Made by a program: the position numbers and the translations under genes. A stretch of 64,000 bases of DNA, from positions 17,543,771 through 17,607,770 of the forward strand of contig OX438743.1 in the NCBI GenBank assembly GCA_949316235.1. Direction: 5' to 3'. Positions 32,099 through 42,864 of the stretch are shown here, in pieces (within the stretch, counting starts at the first letter, position 1; each line of letters starts with the position of its first letter). The notes under the pieces are model-generated. The model made no database searches. It was not told the DNA's origin and saw only the letters and a list, made by a program, of their open reading frames with translations. This stretch comes from Oegoconia quadripuncta (taxonomy: Eukaryota; Arthropoda; Insecta; Lepidoptera; Autostichidae).

Positions 32099-32745
32099 TA
32101 TTGCTGACGCAGGGCAACCCACTGGCTGCCTGCGTTCCGGCCTATGATATGAGGCAGAGGAATAGTATTGCTGACGCAGGGCAACCCATTGGCTGCCTGC
32201 GTTCCGGCCTATGATATGAGGCAGAGGAATAGTATTGCTGACGCAGGGCAACCCATTGGCTGCCTGCGTTCCGGCCTATGATATGAGGCAGAGGAATAGT
32301 ATTGCTGACGCAGGGCAACCCACTGGCTGCCTGCGTTCCGGCCTATGATATGAGGCAGAGGAATAGTATTGCTGACGCAGGGCAACCCACTGGCTGCCTG
32401 CGTTCCGGCCTATGATAGGAGGCAGAGGAATAGTATTGCTGACGCAGGGCAACCCACTGGCTGCCTGCGTTCCGGCCTATGATATGAGGCAGAGGAATAG
32501 TATTGCTGACGCAGGGCAACCCACTGGCTGCCTGCGTTCCGGCCTATGATATGAGGCAGAGGAATAGTATTGCTGACGCAGGGCAACCCACTGGCTGCCT
32601 GCGTTCCGGCCTATGATATGAGGCAGAGGAATAGTATTGCTGATGCAGGGCAACCCACTGGCTGCCTGCATTCCGGCCTATGATAGGAGGCAGAGGATTG
32701 GTATTGCTGAGGCAGGCCTACTCACTGGCTGCCTATATTCTGAGC
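32099..32745 (+). repeat. 67-bp tandem repeat array in the 5' LTR of A
   Basis: Nine full units start every 67 bp from 32,099, with a degenerate tenth from 32,702. Each unit can form a hairpin (ACGCAGG with CCTGCGT, plus inner CA/TG and CC/GG pairs around CACT) and a second smaller one (TTCC and GCCT with AGGC and GGAA). Variation between units is CACT or CATT in the first loop, GATATG or GATAGG in the second loop, and a paired change in unit nine to ATGCAGG and CCTGCAT. The same series of variants stands in the 3' LTR at 42,045-42,691. Confidence 0.9.
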
Positions 32746-33135
32746 CACAACTAGTTTGAATGCCATAGAGGGGCGAGGCCATACCGGCCTTACCCAGCTT
32801 GTGTTATAGGTACATGAGAATAGAGATAAGATTACCGTATCTCATAATAGAATTGCCCTTAGAGATCCATGGTGAAACCTCGTAAATCTATCTAGCTGAA
32901 CAACTCTTGGTAATAGACTCAAGAAGTAGTATATAAAGTGTAATTAAATACTATAACTGATTTGACCTGGATTGAGTGCTGTAACTACAGCACTGCCTTC
33001 CAGGGAAGTGACACCGAGGCAGTCGGTGTCATCGTTATTTATTTCTACAGGAGGTGGAATGGCTTATCAAACCTACTAACATCGCGAAGCAGATTCAGGA
33101 AGGACTACATTGGCCTTCACAACTTGATTACCCAG

Positions 33136-36100
33136 GTAATTCAAATTTTATTTTTTCTCACCATTCGCGACGCTTAGGAATTACACCTCTCTTACATACT
33201 AACTTACTTCATTGGTACTCATAACTTACTTTAAAATTATAATTGCCGTTTGCGCGTCGCGACATGGTGGAGGTGCTGGGATCTGATCTTAATATCAGAA
33301 ACCATGAAAAATAAAGTTTGATAAGCCTGTATTATAATTTTTATGTCCCAACTGGCTTCACTTAGAAAATTTTATTTGATTATGTGACAGTAATATTACC
33401 TAAACATGGAATTTATTTTCTCCTTAAACAGGATTAATGATGCCCTGACAATTATCTTAACATAGTGCTGAAATATTGATGAAGGAAGTAATAAATTGAT
33501 ACAAAGTTTGGTTGGGTCATTTAGGTAAATCATCCAGAGATGGCGCCACCATGTACATTTTGGTAACAAACAACATAGATGTTTTTTATTTTTTGGTTTA
33601 TAATTCTCCTTGCAATTTCTTGTAATAATTCAAACGTCGAGTTTTATGAATGTTTGGTGAAGAATATACGTAATAAGAGACTGACAAAATTAATTAAATA
33701 CCTAGGGGTTCTCCAACGTGAAAACGAGTTCGGGCAGAGTAAACGGAAATGGCGGCTTCCCGTCCTGTGGCGGCTTAGAACCTTACAGCTTATTATTAAT
33801 TGTGCGATGCAGATTGGATCGCTTTATTTACAAGCACGTGTTATTTTAATTCATAAATGAAATATTTGTTATGTCTAATATTAAAATAAATTGATGTAAT
33901 TGTAAATGTGATTAAAATTATTGTGACAAGGCACTCATTCGTTTTCTGCGGAATGGTTGGTAGTCCTGACGACGGGCGAGACGTGATCCGTATGTCAAAG
34001 ACGTAAGAGTCATATCGTTGAAGCGGATATTGTACGCGAAGGAACGAACAGGTGGCGTGGTTGTGGTACACAGAGTTCGAACTTCGAAGCTCGTCAACCA
34101 GTGAAGAGACCGGCTAAATTCCCTTCTTTCTTTCTTGGCCAATGCGCATAGCTGGAAGGACGAACACCGACCTGGAGCACATAGCCATAACAGAAATTGG
34201 TAGATTCGACACCATTTGTGAATGAATAATTGTGGATCGAGATCAAGCGACTTTCTAGGTATTGTATCCACCTACTTACATACCTCCGATATTTTCTGAT
34301 TGGAAAATCTGATACAACAGTCCATATACTCGCTTTGCCAGATTAAGTAGACGCAATAACTAAACTTTAAGTGATCCATGCCGTCCCTGCGTTTTAACGC
34401 GAGGAGTAAGAGGTTAAGTCAGATCCCCATGCTGCATAGCATACATAGATGTTGAATATTTTCCTGAAACCGTCCAATGTACTTGTAATTGCCTGAAACT
34501 AAGCAATTTGTTGTTGTTCCAATAGGAAAGAGATTGGACGCTTCTTGCAGATGCATTGTGTCTTTCGTGCAACCTTGGTATGTACCTACTTACTTATTTT
34601 CCGGCATTAAGGATCTGCTAGTCTAGGCGATGTTCATTTTAAATCGCTTGGGTATTCTCTCTTGGGCATAAATGTACATACGGTAGCAAGGTGTACGCAG
34701 AGATTACCCACATTTTATGATATCAGGCACATAGGTAATGCTTTGTGAACTTGAATTAGAACAGTCATGAACATCCGAATAGGCACCTGCCAACATGTAT
34801 AATTACATTGAAACTAAATGAATAATGATCAAATGGGTGCAGTGGTAGCTAATCATGATCATACCTAATTATAAAATTCAATGGATGTTAAGTTTATTCT
34901 AACCCGGTAAGGCTACATAGGATTCATTTGTTTCTTGGATACCTAGTTGTTTAGGTACCTATCTATGATATTGAATCTTAACACATTCAGGTGGACGGAA
35001 TATTATTGATATCTACGGGGCAGTATACCTAAATTATTGTATTTTCTTGTATTTTATGATTGAACAAGTAAGTTAATGCCTAGTAACAATGTTTAAATAA
35101 TTGATGAAAGGTCATTGGTTAGAATAGTTGGAGAATATAATGTTCTTTCTTTTATATTAGAATTACTTACTAGTCAAATCATGGAAGTCATCTTCCAGGT
35201 GGAATATTATAGCCATGCTAGTCGGGCTAAAGTATTTTCTTGCTAATCATCAGAAGCCTGTGCACAGGGAGTGTTTAAATACATGAACAAAAAATTAAAG
35301 GAGTAATTTGAGTTAAATATAACATAAGTACTTACATATCTTGAAATTTGTATGTATCATTTGAGTACAGGGTTTTAAGTATCCATCACCTCAGCCACAG
35401 AATTAATATCAACCCACATAATGAAAATATTCCAATTTGACATTTAAGACTACCAAATTGTGCAAACTTTAACCCGCTTAACCGTTCCAAGATCAATTTG
35501 TATAATTTCATTATTATCTTATTTACTTGTTTGAAATTATTTTATCTCATAGGAAGAGCCTATAACCTATAACATACAATGAAAGAAAATACAATTGTGA
35601 TCTATTCCACATAATTCTGTAAAGTTGTACATAGAATTTGTAATTAAAATTTCAGTATGTAATACAAACTATGAGGATGCCTGGAACGCACAGATAACCT
35701 GTGTGGAAAGGTAGGATTTAATCCAAGGAGTACACTTGGTACTTTGTTACACTTCTTCGGTGATCTAAAATTATACAATACCAGATTATACTTGCAGATA
35801 AGTCGATCACTTCAAAACCGGTTCTGGTTTGGGTATCTCAACAGCAATTACTTAATATCTGTAAAATGTTTGAAATTACCATCACTCGGTTTATGTACCT
35901 GGTACAGTTAAGGGCAATAAGAAGGTACCTGCGGTCTAGTGCATTCACAAAGTACAGTCAAGTGTAATAACAAAGTACAGTCGGGTACATTAACAAGGTA
36001 CGGCCTAGTGCTAGTGCATTCATAAAGTACAGTTTAGTGCAATAACAATTGATCATAAACTTAAAGGTTGATAAATACCTACCCATTATTGGTGATTTGA

Positions 36101-36444
36101 TCAACCCCATGTTTTCCTGTTGAAACGATAAGTATGACTAAAGAAATAGTATTTTAGAGTAAAGGACTAAATAGTTAATTTACTGCTTCCGTCAAGGAAC
36201 TGCACTTAAACCTACTCTATACTGATAAAGAGTTAAATACAAATAATTATATAATATACTTATCCATCTATAGATATCGGTTTAATCTATCCTTAAGATA
36301 AAAGTGATAAGTTTTTGTAGTCAAATATACCTACTACAGATAGGTAACCAATAACGTTCGGTACCATTTAAGGGCATGGCAGTGCTTCCGCCAAGTCTAC
36401 CCAAAGCAAACACTGTCGTAACATTTCTTTACATCCTATTTCAG
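33136..36444 (+). promoter_or_regulatory. Predicted leader intron of element A (3.3 kb)
   Basis: The donor TACCCAG|GTAATTC is at 33,135/33,136. The acceptor TTTACATCCTATTTCAG|ACC ends at 36,444, 19 bp before the gag ATG. Splicing would remove the PBS and the 3.2-kb leader, giving a gag mRNA distinct from the full-length RNA. Predicted by consensus match only. Confidence 0.45.
33265..33283 (+). promoter_or_regulatory. Primer binding site of element A
   Basis: TGGTGGAGGTGCTGGGATC begins directly after the LTR terminus CGACA. TGG is the expected complement of a tRNA CCA end. I did not assign the tRNA. Confidence 0.7.
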
Positions 36445-36463
36445 ACCAACGTTTAAACACAAG
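33284..36463 (+). other. Long non-coding leader of element A
   Basis: This 3.2-kb stretch between the PBS and the gag ATG has no long open frame with a recognisable domain (33,579-33,860 and the minus frames near 33,900-34,270 show no motif). It is AT-rich. A degenerate repeat of about 25 bp, with variants of AAAGTACAGT and GTGCAATAACAA, lies at about 35,905-36,050. It probably acts as packaging leader and intron. A second old insertion hidden in it cannot be excluded. Confidence 0.5.
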
Positions 36464-36862
36464 ATGGATGCAAGTTTGCTGAATATTTTGCATATCGATG
36501 TCAATAGAATTAAAGAGTTGCGCGCTCAACTTCACAACCTATTAAGTAGGCTCAAAGACAGCTCCCTGCCTCAGGACGATGCATTGTTAGAAGTTGAAGT
36601 AACATCTTCCAAACTAGAAAATGGATTGACTAAATTACAAAATGATATGATTAATTACTTTAAATTTGCTAAAGAACCGGATGCCGACGAAATATCAGCG
36701 ATTTCGACATCGCAATTAGAAGCTGAAGAAATGTTATGCGAGATAAAGATAAGATTAAAAAGAACTTGCGCTTCTGAAAAGGGAGAACAGAGAGTTGTAG
36801 CAGGAAGACTTCCAAAGTTAAATTTACCCGAGTTCGAAGGCGAGTTCGTCAAATGTCGATAG
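36464..36862 (+). pseudogene. Element A gag, N-terminal part, broken
   Basis: The ATG at 36,464 starts MDASLLNILHIDVNRIKELR, a coiled-coil-like N-terminus typical of BEL gag proteins. Around residue 120 it reads LPKLNLPEFEGEFVK, the conserved entry to the BEL gag core, where W and an F-rich stretch are expected. Here the frame falls into stop at 36,862. The next frame carries the gag text onward from 36,858, so a deletion of roughly a dozen codons that is not a multiple of three breaks gag. The capsid would be truncated at 132 residues. Confidence 0.75.
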
Positions 36863-38315
36863 CAGGAATATCGCTGATGTTGATAAGTTATTGTACTTAA
36901 AAACGGCCCTCAAAGGACAAGCTAGACAAGTAATAGAAGGTCTGGAGTCTACAAACGCGAATTATAAAATTGCGATTTCTTCTTTAAAAGAGCGGTATGG
37001 AAAGATGGGTAAAGTAATAGATGCTCATTACTCTGCGTTAAATAAAATTCACCCGGCCGAGAAGACTATTACCGAATGTCGAAGAGTCATGAACGATATT
37101 GAGAGACATTTGAGAGTTCTGAATTCTCTGGGAGAGAATACAAGCCACAGTTACCTCCGATCTTTAATATTGGAAAAATTCCCAGAAGATTTAGTGTATG
37201 AAATGAAGATGAAGGTGAAAAACGATTCTATTGAGGACATTAGAAAGGAACTAGAGAATATAATTTCGGCTAGAGAAGACGCTAGTAGAGCGACTCAAAA
37301 AACAGACAATAAGGTGGAGAATTACACTACCGAAACTTTACATGTTATGAACAAAACAGAAAGAGCAAAGCCCGGGAACAGACCTAACAGTCATCAGTTA
37401 AGACAGTATTCAAGGAAACCGCCAGCGAAGCCTGAAAGAATACCAGCCAAAAGAAAATATCAAGAAGCAAGAGATAAAAGAAGGAATGAAGAGGCTACAA
37501 AACCAGATAAGAAACGACCTAGGATCTCCAAATGTATTTTCTGTGGTGGCGATCACTTCAATGACGGTTGTGAAGAATTTAAAACGCCTAGCGAGAGAAA
37601 GACTCGTTTAAAAAATAGATGTTACTCGTGCCTGGGTTTGGGCCACGGCAGCAACAGATGCCGAAGAAAATCTGAATGTTATTACTGCAAAGATTATGGT
37701 CGACATAACAGAGCCCTATGTCCCAAACGATTTATTAAAGAAGACACAACTAAAACATTTCACACAAATGGAAACGGCTTCACAATTCTGCAAACCGCTA
37801 TAGTTAGGGCAAAGAGAGATAGAGACAGTTTGAAACGAATAAAATGTCGAGCTTTATTAGACTCTGGGAGTCAAAGAACCTATATAACACAAAAACTAGC
37901 TAAAGAACTACATCTAGAAATGCGGGAAGAAAGCAAACTGACCATATTTACCTTCGGTTCCAAAACACCACAGGAAATCTTAAGTCCGGTTACCCAATTA
38001 TTGATTGAATCACGCACTGGTAAAGCCCTTTCAATCGACGCAAATATAGTTCCAATGATTACACAGAGTATACCATACCCAGATATCAATCTAGTTGAGA
38101 TAAACAGATTTAACTTAGCGGATGACGGTTCTCTTAACGATCAAGTAGATATACTGATAGGGAATGATTATTATTATTCGTTAATGTCGACTGAGAAAAT
38201 GAAATTGAGTGAAAATTTATACTTGGTAAATTCAGACTTAAGTTGGATTTTAAGTGGGAAAACGAGTTCAGAACCTGTTAACGAACTAGCGGTAATTACT
38301 TACTTCCAGACTTGA
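36858..38315 (+). pseudogene. Element A gag C-terminal part and protease
   Basis: The frame opens with DVDKLLYLKTALKGQARQVI, the second half of the gag core; there is no ATG near the start. Basic linker sequence follows (residues about 150-215), then Cys-His knuckles (CIFCGGDHFNDGC, CYSCLGLGHGSNRC, CYYCKDYGRHNRALC) at 37,534-37,735. The aspartic protease has the active-site box ALLDSGSQRTYI at about 37,850-37,885. The frame ends LAVITYFQT at 38,315, where a BEL polyprotein would normally continue about 100 residues to RT. That linker is missing and the frame changes, a second deletion. Confidence 0.75.
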
Positions 38316-41300
38316 AAGAAAACTCTTCAAACCATCCAATACATTACCTTCCTCATCATGGAGTCAAACAGGCTAATAAACCAATCAGAATAGTTTACGA
38401 TGCATCCTCGAAAACGAAAGGTAACAAAAGTCTCAATGAATGCTTATATTGTGGACCTATGATGCTTGAAAATCTGACAGGGTTACTTATTAGATTTCGC
38501 TGCCATCAAATTGGTATATCCGCAGATGTCGAGAAGGCTTTCTTACAAATTGCCTTACACGACAAAGATAGAGATGTCACTCGATTCTTGTGGTTAAAAG
38601 ACGCCACAAAAACAGCTACTGAAGATAATCTTCAACACTTACGATTTTGTAGAGTCCCTTTCGGAATTATATGTAGTCCATTTTTGCTCAACGCCACTAT
38701 TAAGCATCATTTGGCCAAAGCAGATGACGACTCTGTAAAGCTAATAGCAAATGATATTTACGTGGACAATCTTATCACGGGAGCACAGACCACAGCAGAT
38801 GCGATCGCACTCTATAAAAGTTCAAAGAAAGCCTTTCGCGATATATCCATGAATCTCAGAGATTGGAGTTCTAATTCAAACGAATTTATGCAAGTTACTA
38901 ATGATACTTGCAAAGATAATAATATTGTCAAAATATTGGGATTGGACTGGTATCTAGAAACCGACACTATTAAGTTAAGATTTAAAAATGCTATAAACGC
39001 AACCACGAAACGCGGGATCTTGAAAACGGTAGCATCAGTTTACGATCCCTGTGGATATGCTGTTCCATTAATGTTACCAGCAAAGATATTCTTACAAGAA
39101 CTATGGAAATTGAAAATTAAATGGGATACACCGCTTTCTAAAGAGTTGGCAGAAAAATGGATGGAGATCCACAGTAACCTTGACAATATTCGAGAAATAT
39201 CCTTATCACGGTGTTACACAAAAAATACTCGGAATATAAATTATCAACTGCATTGCTTCACCGACGCTTCCGCTAAGGCATATGCAGCCGTTGTGTATAT
39301 AGTCGGAGATAATGAAAGAAATTTCGTTATTGGAAAGTCACGTCTGGTGCCTATTAAGGACCAGGAAAACTTGAAGATCCCTCGACTGGAACTATTAGGA
39401 GCGCTGATTGGAAGTCGTCTCATCAGATACGTTCTTAGTTATCTCCGAATACAAATAAATAAATTATTCTTGTGGACTGACAGCCAAATTGTGGTCAACT
39501 GGTGCCACTCAAACAAACTCTTAACTCCATTTGTCGCAAAAAGAATTAAAGAAATAACACAAAATAAAGACTTGATTATTAGATATGTACCATCCGATCT
39601 GAATCCGGCCGACGTGGCTACCAGACCAAACATTTGTAAAACAGGCGAAAAATTTTGGTTAACAGGACCAGAGTTCCTTTTAGAAAAGTCTGACAAATGG
39701 CCTGCGAATTCGCTAATGGAAGTTTCTTTCTTGATTGGGGAGGGTCTGGCGAATGATTCAGTTGACTCACAGATTTGCAACGATAGGTCAGAATCAATGG
39801 ATATAGAGGAACAACGAGATAAAAATTGTCACAAGGAAAGACAAATTAAAGATAGACAAAATAACATCAAAGAGATTAAAAGTATTCAAGCTGCGCACTT
39901 TCTACGAGAACTGGAAGGAGAGGAAACCAGTTTAGTAAGAAACCTAGGTCTGTTCAAAGACGTGGACGGCATTCTTAGATGCAAGGGCCGACTTACGAAT
40001 ACTGGTTGGCCATATGACAAAAGATATCCAGTATTGATCCCAAAAGATTGTGAATACACGAATAAAGTTATCATAAAAGCTCACACAGACAACTATCATG
40101 TAGGAGCTAATCATACACTTAGCATTGTACGCCAATCCTTTTGGATTCCACAAGGGAAAAGCCAAGTCCAAAAGGTCATCAGGAAATGTGCACGATGCGT
40201 CAAGCACGGAGGTGGACCTTTCAAATTACCGCCCACACCGGCACTTCCACCTGAAAGAGTGAATTATTCAACACCATTCACTTTCACAGGATTGGATTAT
40301 TTGGGACCTGTACTGGTAAAGACTGATACCGGGACTAGCAAACGCTGGATTTGCCTTTTTACATGTCTGGCTGTAAGGGCCGTGCATCTGGAAATTGTTC
40401 ATGATTTAACTGCAGAGGAAGGTCTTCTTGCCTTAAGAAGGATGATATCCACTAGAGGTGTGCCAAATTTGATTACTTCGGATAATGCCACCAACTTCAA
40501 ACTTATGTCTGAAATACTAGCGAAACCCTACTGCATTGAAAAGAAGATAGTTTGGAAATTCATTCCACAACTTGCGCCATGGTTCGGAGGTTTTTACGAA
40601 AGGTTAATAGGGATAGTCAAGTCCTGCTTAAAGAAGACACTAGGGAAACATTTACTTCGGGATAGTCAACTACATACGATAATTAAAGAAGTGGAAGCTG
40701 TTGTCAACACACGTCCCCTCACATGCGTTGATACTGAACTGACGCACATTTTAAAGCCAGCTGACTTTCTTAGCATGGGCAGAACTATAGTTGTGGAAAC
40801 AGCAGACACTGATCTTAAATTTGAAGGCACGCATATTAAAACCGATCTTATAAACAGTTGGAAAAGGGGTCTCAAAATCGTCGCTGAATTCAAAGAAATG
40901 TTTTCCAACCACTATCTTTTGAGCCTTAGGGAAAGGTACTCACACTCCCATAAGCAACCCAGAGCTACCTCAAAGTTATTACCGATGGAAGGTCAGATAG
41001 TACAAATCAAAGGGGACAACAAGAATAGAGAAGAATGGAAGGTGGGAAGGATTACCTCTCTACCGAGAGGATCAGACAACTTGTGCAGAGTAGCGAAAGT
41101 CAAAGTCGGTAAAAAAGAGTTCATCAGGTCGTTAGCGCATCTGTACCCACTGGAAATAGATCAAGAAGCGTCAGACGACGGAAACAATGAAATTCTAAAG
41201 GAAGACGACAATGAACAAGCAAATTTTCCTGACTTATCGGTATTCGAGGTCATCCCTGCAGAATCCGCGCTTCTAGATGATATTCCGGAACACACAAATG

Positions 41301-41461
41301 ATACAAACGATGCTTCAGTCCACAGAGATCTAGAACAGGGTATAAAGGAGGCTGAAAGTAATGACGAGATTTTAGACGAGCCGAGACAAAGACGAGCCGC
41401 GTCCACTAAAGCCCTGGAGAGAATCAGGCAGTGGACCCAGAATCTATTGACACTTCTTTAG
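38306..41461 (+). pseudogene. Element A RT, RNase H and integrase, 5' end lost
   Basis: The frame is open for about 1050 residues. RT starts at HYLPHHGVKQANKPIRIVYD. Its metal-binding box is IYVDNLITG, with Asn in place of the second Asp, a variant I believe occurs in some BEL/Pao groups. RNase H follows with HCFTDASAKAYA, PRLELLGALIG and LWTDSQIVVNW. Integrase has a zinc-binding H-H-C-C (HTDNYHVGANH, CARCVKHG) and the catalytic D, D, E (LDYLGP at 40,293, TSDNATNFK at 40,478, FYERLIG at about 40,597), then a DUF5641-like C-terminus (WKVGRITSLPRG). It stops 12 bp before the 3' LTR. No ATG starts it; it depends on the missing linker upstream. Confidence 0.8.
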
Positions 41462-41473
41462 ACGCGCCGGGAG
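41462..41473 (+). promoter_or_regulatory. Polypurine tract region of element A
   Basis: ACGCGCCGGGAG lies directly before the 3' LTR. It is only partly purine, but its position is that of the plus-strand primer. Confidence 0.5.
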
Positions 41474-42044
41474 TGTCGTGATAGTTACATCACGAAACTC
41501 TTATATATATTGTAAATATCACCTGTAAATACTTACCAAGAACATCAACGAGGTCTCATGGCATTGGAAACCTTTGCCTTTGCAGTTTGTCTATGGTAAG
41601 TAAGTAAAGTATGACCATAGAGATTATGACATTAGGTAAGGCGCGCCCTTTCGGTTTTACCGGCATATTCTACTTAAGCATGTGGTGTGAGATGTGCATG
41701 GAGTATCTGATAGAAGAAGACGAGATAAGGAGAGAAAGCTAAGTCCCTTTGCTGGGTTTATATTATCTAAGTCCCTTTGCTGGGTTTATATTATCTAAGT
41801 CCCTTTGCTGGGTTTATATTATCTAAGTCCCTTTGCTGGGTTTATATTATCTAAGTTCCTTTTACTGAGTTTATTTATACCATCTAAATCCCTGTATTAT
41901 GTTGACACTACCTAAGTCTCCTACTAAGATGATATTCATTGAATCGAATACTTAATTAGAATTAATCTAACATCCGCTAAGGTCAGAGACTTCTAAGATT
42001 CTTAATACTTATCAGTTAACTCAGCTGTTTTCTATTTTGTATAG

Positions 42045-42691
42045 TATTGCTGACGCAGGGCAACCCACTGGCTGCCTGCGTTCCGGCCTATGATATGAGG
42101 CAGAGGAATAGTATTGCTGACGCAGGGCAACCCATTGGCTGCCTGCGTTCCGGCCTATGATATGAGGCAGAGGAATAGTATTGCTGACGCAGGGCAACCC
42201 ATTGGCTGCCTGCGTTCCGGCCTATGATATGAGGCAGAGGAATAGTATTGCTGACGCAGGGCAACCCACTGGCTGCCTGCGTTCCGGCCTATGATATGAG
42301 GCAGAGGAATAGTATTGCTGACGCAGGGCAACCCACTGGCTGCCTGCGTTCCGGCCTATGATAGGAGGCAGAGGAATAGTATTGCTGACGCAGGGCAACC
42401 CACTGGCTGCCTGCGTTCCGGCCTATGATATGAGGCAGAGGAATAGTATTGCTGACGCAGGGCAACCCACTGGCTGCCTGCGTTCCGGCCTATGATATGA
42501 GGCAGAGGAATAGTATTGCTGACGCAGGGCAACCCACTGGCTGCCTGCGTTCCGGCCTATGATATGAGGCAGAGGAATAGTATTGCTGATGCAGGGCAAC
42601 CCACTGGCTGCCTGCATTCCGGCCTATGATAGGAGGCAGAGGATTGGTATTGCTGAGGCAGGCCTACTCACTGGCTGCCTATATTCTGAGC
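42045..42691 (+). repeat. 67-bp tandem repeat array in the 3' LTR of A
   Basis: The same nine units and degenerate tenth as at 32,099-32,745, in the same order of variants. The minus-strand open frame of 64 codons across it is produced by the repeat. Confidence 0.9.
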
Positions 42692-42864
42692 CACAACTAG
42701 TTTGAATGCCATAGAGGGGCGAGGCCATACCGGCCTTACCCAGCTTGTGTTATAGGTACATGAGAATAGAGATAAGATTACCGTATCTCATAATAGAATT
42801 GCCCTTAGAGATCCATGGTGAAACCTCGTAAATCTATCTAGCTGAACAACTCTTGGTAATAGAC

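Larger units (their letters stand above)
31622..33050 (+). promoter_or_regulatory. Predicted intron 1 inside the LTR of element A
   Basis: The donor TATG|GTAAGTAAG at 31,621/31,622 is close to the ideal consensus. The acceptor GTTATTTATTTCTACAG|GAG ends at 33,050. Between them lie both tandem-repeat arrays. The exon that follows would be 33,051-33,135 (85 bp). The sites occur in both LTR copies. Confidence 0.45.
31500..33264 (+). repeat. 5' LTR of element A (1765 bp)
   Basis: It starts TGTCG and ends CGACA. It matches 41,474-42,878 plus 47,347-47,678 with no base change I noticed except one missing 28-bp repeat unit in the 3' copy. The first 22 bases include a small palindrome (TCGTGAT and ATCACGA). 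A TATATATA box lies at 31,528. Two tandem arrays occupy 31,765-31,990 and 32,099-32,745. Consensus-like splice sites occur at 31,621/31,622, 33,050/33,051 and 33,135/33,136. At 1.7 kb it is long for a BEL LTR. Confidence 0.9.

Noticed and set aside
32477..32671. 64-codon minus-strand frame in the 67-bp array (and at 42,423-42,617)
   Set aside because: The unit length of 67 is not a multiple of three, so the frame cycles through all three phases of the repeat. It is open by chance and identical only because LTRs are copies.
31765..32745. CRISPR-like regular repeats
   Set aside because: Units are joined head to tail without unique spacers, lie inside an LTR and occur again in the other LTR. 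The genome is clearly eukaryotic.
32962..33177. 71-codon frame in both LTRs of A as an independent gene
   Set aside because: It crosses the predicted acceptor and donor and is only partly the predicted exon. No domain. It is treated under the splicing hypothesis instead.
33579..33860. 93-codon frame in the leader of A as an extra element gene or env
   Set aside because: It has a hydrophobic start, but no recognisable domain, cleavage site or second membrane segment. It lies in the predicted intron.
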